A stretch of DNA of 64,000 nt from contig NQMI01000176.1 in the NCBI GenBank assembly GCA_002270565.1, positions 24,405 through 88,404 of the forward strand, read 5' to 3'. The position numbers and the translations under genes are program-made. The DNA comes from Stenocarpella maydis (taxonomy: Eukaryota > Ascomycota > Sordariomycetes > Diaporthales > Diaporthaceae). Positions 20,327 through 33,087 of this stretch are shown piece by piece; positions within the stretch are counted from its first letter, which is position 1, and every line of letters starts with the position of its first letter. The notes beneath the pieces are model-generated. The model saw only the letters and a list, made by a program, of their open reading frames with translations. It was not told where the DNA came from and ran no database searches.

Positions 20327-21991
20327 ATGGCCAACGAACTCAAGGCAGCTCCGGTTCTCTCGACCCCGGAAGACCACCTGTTCGAGTACCAGGAACCACC
20401 AGCAGACCCCAAGGGCCTCAGGTCTGACGACGAGCTCCGACATACGTATGAAGTCGCACGAGTTGCCCAACAAGTTCGACATGGAGGCCACAAGCGGATT
20501 GCCCTCCAATTCCCAGACAATATGCTAAGCGATGCCCCAAAGGTCGTGACACTGTTGCAGGAGGAACTGAACCGCACACCACAAACTGAAGAAAAGGACG
20601 GCGACGCTGACGGGCAGACCGCGGTCGACCGAGGTCAGCACCAGGAAAAGATATACATCCTAGCAGACACCTCTTACAGCTCCTGCTGCGTCGACGAGAT
20701 AGCTGCAGAGCACATCGATGCGCACGTCGTCGTCCACTTTGGCCGCTCCTGCCTGTCACCGACATCAAGGCTGCCGGTCATCTACGTTTTCACCAAGCAT
20801 GTCCTCGACCTCGATGAAGCCCTGCAGTCCCTTGAGTCCGAGTTCCCAGAAAAGGACTCCAAGATTGTCCTCATGGCCGACGTGACCTACCAGGACCATG
20901 TGCCACAGTTATATCGGCGTGCCCGGGAACGAGGTTACAAAGAATTGCTCTCTACCAGGATAAAACACGACCCCTTGGGAAGCATACCGAACCGGATCAT
21001 AGTAGATTCTGACGACAATCAAGTCGTTGTTGATGAGAAAGACGGCATCGACCTGAGGCAGTACTCCATATTTCACGTCTCATCACCGCCGACTGCCCTG
21101 CTCTTGGCCCTCTCCTCCCGCGTAGCCTCTCTCCACATCTATGCAACACCCGGCTCTCCATCCTCATATTACTCTCCTGCTCGTACGACCCGCGCCCTCC
21201 TCGGCCGCCGATACGCAAAGCTGCTCAACCTTACCACCGCCGGGATAATAGGTATCCTGGTGAACACACTATCAGTGGCCAACTACCTGTCGTCCATCGA
21301 TGCGATACGGAAACAGATCGCCGCCGCGGGGAAGAAGAGCTACACCGTTGTTGTCGGGAAGCTCAACTCGGCCAAGCTGGCTAACTTTGCCGAGATGGAC
21401 GGCTGGGTGGTCGTCGGGTGCTGGGAGAGCAGCCTCGTGGAGGAGGACGCGGGCTTCTACAGGCCAGTCCTGACGCCCTTCGAGCTCGAGGTGGCGCTCA
21501 TGCCAGACGAGGAGAGGGTCTGGGGACTCAGCTGGTGGGGCGGCATTGAAAGCGTGAAGGCTGTTGAAGACAAGCCCGAGGGCACCGGGAGAGGTGAGAC
21601 TGGTGACAATGTCACCGGTGGCGTGGACGAGGACGAGGACGAGGACGACGCGCCTGTGTTCCACCTTCGAACGGGAAAGCTTGTTTCGAATGCTCGGCCT
21701 ATGCGCGTCGCGGCTCGCGCGGCTCGACAAGCTGAGAAAGAAACCGAGAATGAGACGGGAGATGGCACCACAGCAACTGTCAAGCAATCAAGTGCGCTGG
21801 CGGTGCGGGCCAAGTCGGAACTGGCAACTATCAACGGCGTATTTAGCCCCGGAGCCGAATACCTGCGATCGCAGAGGACGTGGCAAGGACTGGGCACCGA
21901 CTTCGAAGAAGAGAAGAGCGCTCCCATCGAGGAAGGACGGAGCGGCGTTGCCAGGGGGTACACGGTTGGTCAGGACGACGGAAGAAGATGA
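20327..21991 (+). CDS. DPH2: Diphthamide biosynthesis protein 2
   Basis: A single-exon 554-aa protein. With Dph1 it forms the radical-SAM-type iron-sulfur complex that transfers the 3-amino-3-carboxypropyl group to the target His of elongation factor 2, the first step of diphthamide synthesis in the cytosol. Family landmarks are [14 protein letters not shown] (~58-71), [19 protein letters not shown] with Cys120-Cys121, [18 protein letters not shown] with Cys142, and GCWE with Cys365. These correspond to the Cys pair, the third Cys and the C-terminal Cys of yeast Dph2. The C-terminal ~120 residues are an acidic then basic disordered tail ([23 protein letters not shown]), a usual extension in filamentous fungi. 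It is intact with no oddities. Confidence 0.95.
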   Translation: MANELKAAPVLSTPEDHLFEYQEPPADPKGLRSDDELRHTYEVARVAQQVRHGGHKRIALQFPDNMLSDAPKVVTLLQEELNRTPQTEEKDGDADGQTAVDRGQHQEKIYILADTSYSSCCVDEIAAEHIDAHVVVHFGRSCLSPTSRLPVIYVFTKHVLDLDEALQSLESEFPEKDSKIVLMADVTYQDHVPQLYRRARERGYKELLSTRIKHDPLGSIPNRIIVDSDDNQVVVDEKDGIDLRQYSIFHVSSPPTALLLALSSRVASLHIYATPGSPSSYYSPARTTRALLGRRYAKLLNLTTAGIIGILVNTLSVANYLSSIDAIRKQIAAAGKKSYTVVVGKLNSAKLANFAEMDGWVVVGCWESSLVEEDAGFYRPVLTPFELEVALMPDEERVWGLSWWGGIESVKAVEDKPEGTGRGETGDNVTGGVDEDEDEDDAPVFHLRTGKLVSNARPMRVAARAARQAEKETENETGDGTTATVKQSSALAVRAKSELATINGVFSPGAEYLRSQRTWQGLGTDFEEEKSAPIEEGRSGVARGYTVGQDDGRR

Positions 21992-22175
21992 CGACGGAGA
22001 CTCGTGTGGAAGCACACCCGTTATCGGCAATCAACATACAGCAGTATCGAAGTGGAGCAGCTCTAGTCATCTCTTTTGAATACGGATACCAGAAGCTAGC
22101 AACTCTGGAAGCAACGCGTCGCCTGCTTCATCATCAGGAAACACCCGTAAATCTTTTATTAATTCCCTATCCAGA

Positions 22176-24076
22176 TCACTGTCTCTCGATCTCTGACTGC
22201 TCGGTCACGGGGTGCGGTTTATCATCAGCTCGCGACGTGCTAGTGCCATCGAGAGAAGGAGTCTTGTGGTCGGTGACGCCAAAGAGCTCGTCCATGGCCT
22301 CCAGCGACAGACCCTTGGTCTCGGGCACAAAGAACCAAACGAAGAAGAACATGGAGAAGCAGAAGCTGCCGAAGATGAGATATGTGCTGTTCGCGAACCA
22401 GTCAGGGATATACTCTCAGAAGCCTGCGGTCTGGAAGAGGAATGCCTTACCCATAACCGTGTTCACCGACAGTCACGAGCATGGTCGGCACCGCCCTAGC
22501 GACGACAAAGTTGAAGAGCCACTGGGTCGCCGCAGCGTATGAGACATTCATGGATCGGAGTCGGGCCGTCGGGATCTCGGAGGCGTAGATCCAGCATGCT
22601 GGGCCCCAGCCGAACTGGAAGAACCTGCGTCATGGTGATTAGCATGTTGCTGCTGTGCAACGTTCCTGGTCACAAGAGTCGGCGGAGGGCGGCTACTTAC
22701 ATGGCGAAGACGAAGATGCAGACCAGCGCAACGTATCCAGCAGGGGGCACGGCCGCGCCATCGACCGGTGGCGAGATCCGGACGTACAGGCCGATGTAGA
22801 ACATGCAGACGCCCTGTGCGACGGAGCTCATCAGCAGCGATCGCCTGCGCCCGAAGGAGTCGGCCAGGAACAGCAAGAAGCAGATGCAGCTGAGAACCTT
22901 GACGATGCCGTAGATACCGGTGCTGAAGAGACTGGTCGACGTGCCCGTGATGCCTAGGTTCTTGAAGATGGTCGGGGCGTAGGTGTTGATGGCGTTGGTG
23001 CCCGTCATCTGCTGGCAGATCATTAGGCCGATGCTGATGAGAACGCGGTTTCTTTGTGCAGCGTTGAGTCAGCTTTTAGCGGAGCAAGAAGTGTCATTCG
23101 AACACAGCGGGGAGCAAGCCACACTATGGCCGTGGCTTTTGAGACATAAGCTCGGGGGGTACGGGTTGTGGTGATTCTCAAACAGGTAAAGAAGGGCTCT
23201 GAAAGCTAACCTGTTCCCCTTGACTGTCCACATCTCCTTGTGCAGGTTTGAGGCTTTGGCGTTCCCCATGAGCCGGCGTTCGGTCTCGAGCTGCTCGACG
23301 ATCTCGGTAAACTCGTCCACGAGGTAGGGGTGCGTGGGGGACAGATTTCGGAGGCGCGCCAGCACGTTCTTGCTCTCCTCCCAGCGGTCCTGACGGGCGA
23401 GCCAGCGGGGCGACTCGTTGCAGAGCAGCATGCAGAAGCATAGCAGCAGGGCGGGGAGAGCCTGGATCGCTAGAGGGAAGATGTACATGACCCTGCCCGA
23501 CATATTGATGTTGGCCGAGTAGTTGATCCAGAAGGCGAGCATACCGCCCGTAACGATGAAGAGCTGATACATGCCCGTCAAAAGGCCTCGGATAGCACGC
23601 GGCGCGTTCTCGCTCACGTACAGCGGGTTGATGGCCGAGGCGGCACCAACTCCCAAGCCGGCGATGAACCGTCCGACGTACATGGCCGCCAGGTGGCCGC
23701 TCGCAGCGGCTTGCATGACAACACCGAGAAGCACGACGAAGGACAGGCCGACGAGGCACCACTTGCGACCGTACTTGTCAGTCACGGGGCTGGCGATGAG
23801 GGCGCCTACGAAACAACCGGCTTGCAGGGTGGAGACGATGTTCGCGGACAGGTTGGCCGAGGCTGGACTCTTTGGGTCACCAAGGTGGTAATCCTTGATG
23901 AAGGGGTCCATCACGATGACACCGCCGATCACGGACGAATCCCAGCCGAAGGACATGGCGCCGAAGCAGGCCGAGAAGGCCAGGAGATATACGCGCCATC
24001 CATAGATCTCCGGCGGGTCATGGGCCATGGCCTCATTCTTGACGATCTTTTGCAGTATCCTGACTCCGACGGTCAT
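22176..24076 (-). CDS. MFS sugar/quinate-type transporter
   Basis: Exons 24076-23211, 23051-22701, 22624-22451 and 22386-22176 (introns 159, 76 and 64 nt) join in frame to 533 aa. It has the sugar-porter plan of about 12 membrane helices: [20 protein letters not shown] at the start, KYGRKWCL between helices 2 and 3, [21 protein letters not shown] before the central loop, [17 protein letters not shown] in helix 7, FGRRRSLL, and [16 protein letters not shown] at the end. These are the fungal hexose/quinate proton-symporter signatures (plasma membrane). The substrate cannot be decided from sequence; it sits beside a BNR_4 carbohydrate-active enzyme gene, so a released sugar is a reasonable guess. 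Start at 24076 was chosen because the [11 protein letters not shown]...DPPEIYGW opening is usual in this group. Confidence 0.9.
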
Positions 24077-25903
24077 TTTGGCGGCAGTGGGCGGCAAGCT
24101 GCCGCTCGGTCTAAGTGGAGGTTGCGTCTATATGACCGAGGTGAGGGGCTGGGTATACGTCTGTCGACACGATATATGAGCAAAGAAAACTCGAACGGGA
24201 CCCAATCTCTTTCTCGCGACGCGACGATAACGGATATGAGAGATTGCGATGACAGGAAGTCGGGTTTCGAGAGGCACGGTCAAAAGTGAGGAGCATGCAG
24301 CCGGAAAATCGTGGTCTCATATATCCACGCGCGCGAGGGTGAAGGTGCCTAGCTCGCTTCGGTGAATAAGACATCTCGCCTGCATTGGATACCACCCTGG
24401 GCCCTGGCTACCCCACGATGCAGCCGGATGAATTGGGCGCTCCAGTGCTTACATAGGTGCTACGTTGGTCCCAGGGTACGGCCCAGCCAACATCCCCCAC
24501 ACTCCCCCAGCACGCCGCCATCCGAGGGCCGTTGGGGGGAGGGGCGCGGCAGAGCCTTCATCCTCAGGCTCACCTGCAAAAAAGCCTGTCCTCTTTCCAA
24601 GACGGCTGGGTGATTTCCCACCAAGGAGCTCGAGTGCTACCCCAGTTGAGATGCCCAGATCGGGGCAAGTCTTGAGCCACCTCGGCGTTGTTGGACGAGC
24701 CGGAGGTTTGGACCAGAGCCACGCGTTCCCGTAGAGGACGAGGAGGATCGAGGAGGCGCAAAGAATACCAAGAGGAACCTTGGTGATAGCCAGGTCCAAC
24801 CGGAAACCACGCGTAGCCTAACTGAGCGCGCTTCTGTGATCAGATGGTACGGTGTCCGGGGTTGCGGTGATCAGCCATGCTGATTCCTGCTGTCCTCCTC
24901 GGCGGTCTGCACTACTCTTGGCAGCATTGCGGGACAGGGACGCCAGCTCACGATCAAAATGTCCATAGAACCTACTGGCGTGCCAATCAGGGGGACTTTA
25001 GCCGGAAGGTTGTCAGTAAGCATCCAGGCATCCTGGCGGGGTCCAGAAACTTGGCAGACATGGACCCCTGGCCTCCGCACGTTCTCATTCTCCAATCCGG
25101 GGCAGATCTGGGGAAGTGGATAGTCCCCCGAGATCTCTCACCATATTGATCCTCTCGGTTTCTTTTTGGTTTTTCTTCGCCAGTCCTTTTGTGTCGGAAA
25201 AGGGGCCGGGAAAGTCGAAGACAAATAGAAGGTGGTGACAACGAGGACAAGGCCGTCCCGGGGGAGAATTGGTTTTTTTTTTCCTGCGTCTTACTGATTG
25301 CCTTTCTCAACGCTGCTACCCTGAAGGTTCACGCGGAGCTGGGGGCGATTCTGGTCCTTCTCGTTCAGACTTTTGGGTCGGTCCCAAAACATTGGTTCGC
25401 CCTCGGTCGTTATTGTCCCAGCGTCTGTCAGCCAGTCGGGTTTCTGGGGCTACAGCAAAGTGAGCAAAACTGCTACGATCAAGATTGCCGTTACAGCGTC
25501 TTGACAAATCAACAGCCCGCCAGTCTTCACGTCGTGGAGTTTATGGATTTGCGTCACTTCGATATCAGGGAGTCTGGAAGTTCTTATATGCCAAGGCACC
25601 CAGGGCCTATCCAGTCTGACGGCGATTTATTTCTCCACGAATGACCATCGATGCCGTCCGCCTGGGTACCACTGTCCTACACAGTCTGAAGAAGAGCCGC
25701 CGAGTGCCAACGCGGGAGCTCAGGCTTCGGCGACAATTGGCTCTCGCCCCGTGTGGGCCTTCTCCTGACCGACCAGCTCGACTAAGGATCCCTGTCGCCA
25801 GAGATCCTCCCATATTGTGCACCTCGTGCACGCGTGGGAAACCATTGGCTTGGCGGCACTCTCTGTATGCCTTCGCTGTTCAGCCCCTCAGGCGTCGCGA
25901 ACC
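24077..25903. other. Intergenic between divergent transporter and BNR_4 genes
   Basis: 1.8 kb without a supported gene. A minus frame near 24450-24800 starts with a hydrophobic stretch (VPLGILCASSILLVLYGNAW) but lacks an ATG and a domain. The region presumably carries both promoters, and the BNR_4 gene may have an extra 5' exon here. Confidence 0.4.
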
Positions 25904-27368
25904 ATGCTGCCGGATCCAGAAGTGACTGTATTGGGGGTTGATCCGGCCCATCGGAAGCATCCCATTAACGGATATGCGTTCCAGCAGGATGCTATCACCT
26001 CATTCAACGGCTGGCAGTATGCGGTCTTCTACAGCGCCTTGAGGCCCGACTCAGCCCCGGAGCCTCTCTTTGTGCATCTCGCTAGGAGACGGCTCCCATC
26101 AGGACCATGGCAGACCATTGTTTTTCAAGATTACCCACAGACTACGGACGATGGCCACAACACCGTCCAGATTGGGATCTGTCCTGGAGATGGGACGATC
26201 CACCTCTCTTACGATCACCACTGTGATGCGTAAGTCTCACGGTATCTCACAGCATGGCCCTTCATCGTGTATTGTCTGATACCCAATATGTAGCTTACGG
26301 TACCGCTACTCGATCCGCGGTCTCGCTCAAGATCCGGCCGCCTTCACTTGGTCCTCGTCACTCTTCACCCCAACCCTAGACTACCTGCCCGGCCTCCCCA
26401 GCACCCACGGGCACTTCGGCTACGTGACCTACCCCCGCCTCGGTGCTCTAGAGGATGGCACCCTGTTCATATCGCTCCGCGACGGCAAGGCCGGTCTCGG
26501 CTCGGACCACCTGTACCTGTACCGCTCCTCCACCGGCTTCTGGGAGTTCGTGGGCACGCCCTTGACGGGGGTGGAGAGCAACCCTTACGTCCACGGCTGG
26601 GACTTCAGGGACGGGACGCTGCATGTGACGTGGGTATACCGGGGCTTCGTCCCCTACGAGGGCTGGGACGACCCCGCGGATATTAAACACAAACAGCAGG
26701 CCGGGCCGAACGGGGCCGAGAATAATCACAACATCTGCTATGCTTACTCGGAGGATCTGGGGTACACGTGGAAGAATGGCAGCGGCAAGATGATAGCCGA
26801 CCTGAAGAAAGGGGAGACGATCAATAACTCGTCCGAGGGGATCGTGGCATTCGATATCCCAAAAGGAAGTGGGCTGATGAACCAGGAGGCTCAGGCCGTG
26901 GACCAGGACGGCGGAGTGCACGTCTTGAACCGAGATACGTTGGACGGCATTAACGTGTGGAGGCACTATTACCGTGCCCCCGGTGGTAAGCCATCCTACC
27001 GCAAAGCGCCCGCGCACTTCTCCGTTCCAGCAAACAGTAGCTAACCATGTCTCACAGGATCCTGGACGTCGCGGGCCGTCCGTCCCATCGATAAGCCGAG
27101 GAGAGGCCGACTGGCAGTCACGACAGATGGCGACTTGCTTTTTATCCTGCCTCACACAGCCGCACAGGTTATGAGGATACTGAAAGCGACGAAATCTAGT
27201 GGGTACGCCGAGTACGAGGACGTGTGGGTTGGCAACGGCCTCTCAGGAGAGCCACTTATTGATGGCCCGAGGCTGGCGAGCGATAACGTCCTGTCGGTGC
27301 TTGTTGCCCGTCATGTGGAAGGTGGTGGGGACAAGAGAGACATGGTAGTATTGGACTTTGCGTTATGA
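25904..27368 (+). CDS. BNR_4 beta-propeller enzyme, PL42/GH145-like (rhamnose-glucuronate acting)
   Basis: Exons 25904-26229, 26294-26985 and 27058-27368 (introns 64 and 72 nt, the second with a CTAAC branch site) give 442 aa in frame. It begins GVDPAHRKHPINGYAFQQDA, then DDGHNTVQIGICPGDGTIHL and SYDHHCDALRYRYSI. These are typical of BNR_4 (PF15892-type) seven-bladed propellers and include conserved His at about 85, 100, 105 and 106. Later blades are HGHFGYVTYPRLGALEDGTL, NNHNICYAYSEDLGYTWKN and DQDGGVHVLNR. Characterised relatives are L-rhamnose-alpha-1,4-D-glucuronate lyase of Fusarium (PL42, acting on gum arabic) and GH145 proteins. The true start may lie upstream, because the usual signal peptide is not clear here; an in-frame hydrophobic stretch precedes ATG 25904. 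Confidence 0.8.
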
Positions 27369-28504
27369 AATTCAATACTTGTTCCCCTCTCGCCCGATAG
27401 AGATTTGGACTTTGACTGCTTTGTAGGGTCTACCATACAACACCATACCCAGTCGATGTTCACATTAGTGTTGGAGATCTGACATGTCTCGGTGACTATA
27501 GCTAGTCCAGAACAAACCGTGGTAGCTCCGTATTCGAGATTGAACGGCAACTCGGGAATGTCAGCCCCATGGACGGAACACCTCCCAGGGCTCCCGTGAG
27601 ACGACCTATTGATCATCATCATAAGAACAATGCCTAGGTATCACATCGCTTCTTAGTTAGACGTGGTCCCAGTGTGGACATAAGTACAGTCTAATCTCGC
27701 TCGCAAAAAGACCTCCTTCAAATCTAATTGCGATGGGAACTTTCCCCACAGGGATCTGATGCCCCTAATGACAGGGAAACTCGACTTTTGCATCCTGTCT
27801 GGGGATGATTTCGGGGATCCGTCTGGCTGCCTACCCACCTGTTCAGGCCCTCGGGTATTACACATGCCAGGTATCTTGTGATGCTCACCTCACACGTGTG
27901 AGCCCAATACGGCCGCACCGCCGGAACAGGCACCAGCTCGTGCTACTGAGCCATGTGGACAACTGCATTGTCACAGTGCGACAGTAAACGTCGTGGCACA
28001 GTTTCATGCAACGTCTCTGGGCGCGATGCGGTAGGGAGGTAAGACATGTCAACAGAACCGAGTAAGAATTGGCCATCCTGTGGCCAGTTGGCGCGAGAGT
28101 TGCTTTCATTGTCCCTCAGAGACAGCATCTAACAAAGTGGCATCGCACTGATGAGAGACCTCAGGTGAACCCATGAAGTGATTGACCAATCAATGTCCTG
28201 GTAATTATTGGAACGAAAAAGCCGTTTGGTGGGCAACCTACGGTATCTCGTACCTGGTATGGTTCTGAATACTGACTCCCAGAGCTGAAGGGGTCTAGCA
28301 CCACGGCTTTGCAGCCAATGAGCGCGTCTAACGCATGCCGCTAGGCTTTACAATATGCTTATTTTTTTTTTTTTTTTTTATTGTTTTTGACGGATGGCGC
28401 CGCGATGCTCAGCCGTGAAACAAAAATGTTCTACATGGTGGTCCTCGAGAACCAGGTTGCCTGCCTCCCAAAGGAGCATGGCGTGACGGCGAGTTCCCCT
28501 GCAC
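27369..28504. other. Intergenic, 3' ends of convergent genes
   Basis: No gene seen. There is an 18-nt T tract at 28362-28379, possibly part of the termination/polyadenylation zone of the convergent transcripts. Confidence 0.4.
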
Positions 28505-30145
28505 TCAGAAGACAATCCGGATATTCCATCCCACAGCCAAGACCCGGGCCGAGGCATAGCACAGCAAGGCGACAGAGTACGACAGGCCAGAGAAGAGAAT
28601 GAGCGCCAGCCAGCCGTTTGGCCCACCATCTCCGAGCAACGCACCTCCGATGGGCACGCTGCTGAGGGTCCCGAAACTGGCCAGGAAGTTTGCCGTTGAT
28701 ATGTAGCGCGCATAGTCCCTCGAGTCGCACAGCTGGCCCAGGCACACAGGAATCAGCCCCAGGTTGCTCCCGCTCGCAAAGCCAAAGATGACAGCAAAGG
28801 CGATGATTATGGACTGGGATTCTCCGGCTGGCAGCCAGAGCCCCAGCACACTCGCGCAGCATAGAGTTATGGTGATGATGATTATGTTGAAGCGGCCAAA
28901 GCAGTCTGCCATCAGCCCGGGGAGAAGCCGGCCGGCCACCGAGCCTGCGTTGAGGAGCGACAGCAGGGTGTAGGAATCCGTGGCGTTCTTGCCGTGGGCG
29001 GCGGCATAGGACACGATGAAGGTGATGGGGATGAAGAGGCCCCATTCCATGAAGAAGATGCCCGTAGCGGCCAGTGCGAACCTCTCGTCCCGGAACACTC
29101 GGAAGTCCGGGAGGACACTCGCTATCCGGGATCGCCAACCGTGGTGTTGCAGGGGGAAGCTGATGTGTTTCCTTGGGGGGAGCCGAGTCCTGATCCACAG
29201 GTTCGAAGGCACTGCGACAGCCAGGAGGATGAAGCCGAGGACCCGGGTGCTCCATGCGAATCCGAGCCGCGGGAGTAGCTTCTGCAACATGATGGGGAAC
29301 ACTATGCCGCCGATGCCCCCAGCTGTGGTGGCAACCCCCGTCGCGAAGCCACGCCGTACATTGAAGAAGTGAGCAATGGTGCCATATGCCGGTGAGTTGA
29401 GGAGGGCACCGCCGACACCACCCATGACAGAGTAGGTGAGTAGGATCTGGTAGTATTCTGCTCACCATGTCAGTCTGGACCGGGGCCTGGCGGACACCTT
29501 CCCCAGGCAAGGGGGCTGCTCACCTCTGCACAGCCCGAGCAGCACGAGGCTCAAGACGATGAGCAGACTCCCTAGGGCCACCAGCCACCGGGGGCCATGG
29601 CGGTCGAAGACGGGGCCGACCTGGATGCCGACAAAGAAGACGCAAAACAGGTAGATGCTGAAGATCCAGCCGATCTGGGAGGGGCTGTGGGTGGCGAGCT
29701 GGTGCTCCGAGAAGTAGGACTCGAAGACGGCGGACGAGTTGATGATGCCGAAGGTGGACAGCATGGCGCTGAAAGAGCCGACGACGGCCAGCCAGGCGTG
29801 GAGGCCGCCCTCGGGGAAGGTCAGCGGCGAGGAGGTGGTGGACATGATGCGCGAGGCGACGCGCTCGGGCAGCGCCGAGGGGGCCCGACGGGCGCATGCG
29901 CTGGTTGACGGCGAGGCGAGGGAGCAGGGGCTCAGGCCAAGGCCGTGCTCGCGCTCGCGCTCGTGGCCTCGGTCCCTGGAGACGTCGGCGTGGTGGTGGT
30001 CGCCATGGTGGCGCGAGTCGATCTTCTCCAGGTCCCCCGAGGCGGTGGGCGTGGACTCGCCATCGGTGGTGGCGGACGAGAAGGTGTGTCTACAAGAGTG
30101 GTTTTTTAAGCAGGTGTCCTCTGCATCGGGGGAGCCGAAGGTCAT
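28505..30145 (-). CDS. MFS monocarboxylate-type transporter
   Basis: Exons 30145-29524 and 29457-28505 (intron 66 nt) give 524 aa in frame. A ~115-residue hydrophilic His/Asp/Arg-rich N-terminus precedes the MCT-family opening LTFPEGGLHAWLAVVGSFSA and the helix 1-4 features STFGIINSSAVFESYF, PSQIGWIFSIYLF and GPVFDRHGPRWLV. Later come NVRRGFATGVATTAGGIGG, the central loop with FRDERFALAATGIFFMEWGL, and RYISTANFLASFGTL. Fungal MCT homologs (Mch/Esbp6 type) are plasma-membrane carriers for organic acids, riboflavin or secondary metabolites; most substrates are unknown. It ends close to the convergent BNR_4 gene. The long N-terminal tail could carry regulatory sites. Confidence 0.9.
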
Positions 30146-33087
30146 ACTCTGTGGGACGAGGGGAGGTGAGAAGGACAGGCGACGGCGGCGACGAGCAGCC
30201 AGGAAAGCACAGCCCGCCAGGTAGGGTCGCCCACAAGGCGTGCCCGCGGCGTCTTTCTAGTTGCCAGGAGGTCCCGTCCTGTCCCAGGACTGCCCCCTCG
30301 GATCTTGCCTGGCTCGACCTGGTGGTGGGACGAGGTCGCTCTTTTCAGTGTCCGACAGGCGACAGGCAGCCAGCGGTCTCGCAGGCCATGCAGGCGGCGG
30401 TCGTGCCTGCGCGACAGGTGCTGTGGGGGGGGGGGTGAGCGGGTGGCGCAGGTGATGTCTCGGGAAGGCGCAAGACAGTGTGGAGTCGCTTGGCTGGCCA
30501 GGCAAGCACTATTAATAAGAGAGAGACACCAGGGCCCAGGGGTAGCCACGGTGGTACACCCCCCGCAGCCATTCCACCCTGACCGGGCCCAGGACACGAA
30601 CAGGAGGACATGGCCCTCGGGCTGGAATAATCCAGACCAGGCCTTCTGCCGCCACGGCGTTATCCCACCCTGGTGCGGCAGGCAAAGAATGCTCTTCTGC
30701 GGTGGACCCGGCCGCCAAACCCAGTCCGCCGTGACTAAAAATCTCGCGACGTCTTGTCACCGCGGCCGTGCCGGCATCTGGCCCGGAGTCTGTGGAGCAA
30801 CACGCGCCCCCAGGGGGGCGGCCGGCCAGCCGGGTACGGCCGAGGACCACGACTCACCAGCGTCGGGAGGCCAAGTGGCTCTTTTCCCTGCGGCCCGGCA
30901 AGCGCCCTGGGGCAGGGCAGGGCAGACAGGAGAGGGACGTGGCTGAGACAGCACATGTGGCCTGGGGTGACATCTGTCCCTGGCCGCAGAGCCACGGCGC
31001 CTTGTCAATCTCGCTTTTCCAACGCCCAGATCTGCTCATGCCTGCATGCACCGGCCCTCGCCAATCTGGTGCGACGCGGACCCAGCATCGCCTGCACGAG
31101 GCCTGGGGTCGTACATGCGCATGCACTCTGCGGCGTGACTGACTTGTAAATCGGACTAGAGCCCGCCCTAGGATCCCCGAGTACACATGACCAGCTGCTC
31201 GTCCTGACAGTCACAACCATGTTTCAGAGTAAAGTCAACGCAGGACGGCGTCGAGGCGTCAGACACCGTGCCGCTGTCTCGAGGACATCGGAGCCAAAGT
31301 GCCGAGCCTATCAGAAACTGCTGCATATCATCTCAAACAAGACGTAGATGCGCAGTCGCGGGCATACCATATATATAAACTAGTGTTATGTTATTAATAA
31401 CTATGTTTGTTCTATGAATGCTCGGTCCTTAAGTGCTTACAACTATGTAGAGGGACTGCCACATCTCTTTCTTAAGGGAGTTGCGGCCGCGTTGAAAATC
31501 AAACTATATATCCTGAGACCCCGTTCGTAGAGTGTCCTGGACGAATAGCACGTGCAATAAAAGCCCGCGCAGTTCGAACTGCAAGTCCGCGTGTCCAGCT
31601 TCCAGCGCGGACCGAGGAAATCGGCTTAAATGACTTCAATATACATCCCGAGCTTAACCACAAAGCTGTACATATTCCACTGACTGCGCTGTTCCCGTGT
31701 TGCATTTCCCATCCTCACTTCCGAGGTTGCTTTCGCTGTGACCGAGACGGGTTTCTGCCGCACAAGGTCCTGCATCAATTTGTCCGGGCAAGTGTTACAC
31801 CAAAAGGAGGCAGGCTCGAAGTAGGCCATGCAATTCAAACACGCTACGACATGCTCGTGAGATGGATTCGAACAATGGCAGGTTCACGACGTGCAATGTC
31901 CCGCATTGGACAGCTACATTCCGTCACACCGAAATGTTGCGGTCCTGCCCCGGGCGCGTCCCAGCGCTAGGTGCAAGGTTATGTGCGACAAGTGGTTCGA
32001 CATCATATCTATCTTGCTGCGGGATCATCGCAGCCTTTCTGAACAGCTCAAGGCCCTTCCACAGTCCTTCCTCCAGTCCGCTTTGCTCAGACCTTGCCTC
32101 GTGTTGGAGCCGGCGGAGGCTGAGGTGGCGATCAAGTGCGAGCCAGCAGCCATAGCTGTCGAGTTTATTCCGGTGGCAGGCAGACATTGGCCTGCGGCCC
32201 CATTTTATGCCTGCTGATTCGAGCAGATCCTTGTTTTCGCGAATAAACTCACTAGGAAGCCATCCCCGGGAGCGATGAGGCGGCGGGGACACCCTTTTCA
32301 CTGGGCCCAGAACGAGAATGTCAGCAATAACTTCCTCGCAGAAGGCACTGGGAGATACAAGGTGTTCGCCCCACAGGCAATACAATCACGATAGTGATGG
32401 GCTGGCACTTGTCTCGGGAAGAAAAGAACAAGTCATACCGTCTCGGGACGGACTTGGTATCTCCAGCCGGACACCTTGCGCAGCCCACTACAGGGCTTCC
32501 AAAAAATATGCACGTTTCCCCTGAGTCACCGTCTCGGAGTGCACAACGCCGCACAAAGCGGGGCAGGCGAGTGAAGAGCCAACTGCAGTTCTCAAGTACC
32601 AAGCAGCAGGCTCTGTCGCAAGAAAACGGGCAACGACAGAACCCGAAAGCCGGCAGCAGAACTGGAGAGCAGCCAAGGGGTCGGGCTGCCTCGTGCTCGC
32701 TTCGGTGAGCCTGGCACCGTAGCCCGCGACCGTCCCGCAGAAAGGCCAAGCACCTGCTGCTAACTGTACTAAACATGCATTTGATTTATATATGTAGCAA
32801 TTCTTCGTCCTTAGCAGGTCACATCGACTGTCACAATGGAGGCCATCTGGAGGCTCTGGTGTTGAATAACTCAGGATTATTATAGTTAGGTTGGCAAATA
32901 ATTTCAAAAACTACAGGACGGAGATCTACCCCGGTCCGTAGCATCGAGTCCGCTAATCAATACCAAACAATCCATTCGTCTTCAACCCATCCTTTCTCAG
33001 GAGGATGCGAGTCGGTGACCATGCCCTAGCATGCTTCCCACAACCCTTCACCGGCAGCAACCCCGGCACCCGGTAGCAGCAACTAAA
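30146..33087. other. 2.9-kb gene-free stretch
   Basis: The part up to about 31200 is GC-rich with many accidental frames on both strands and a G tract at 30425-30435, consistent with a promoter/5' region. A 153-codon minus frame at 31924-32385 has no recognisable motif and is not called. No tRNA-like cloverleaf was found around the TTCGAA motifs near 31570 and 31866. Confidence 0.4.

Noticed and set aside
24449..24799. Minus frame with a hydrophobic N-terminus
   Set aside because: It begins without an ATG, and the rest is Pro/Gly-rich sequence without any family motif.
31560..31880. TTCGAA motifs that might mark tRNA T-loops
   Set aside because: No pairing T-stem, anticodon arm or acceptor stem could be drawn on either strand.
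31924..32385. 153-codon minus frame
   Set aside because: No recognisable domain; stop-free length of this order is expected by chance in GC-rich DNA.
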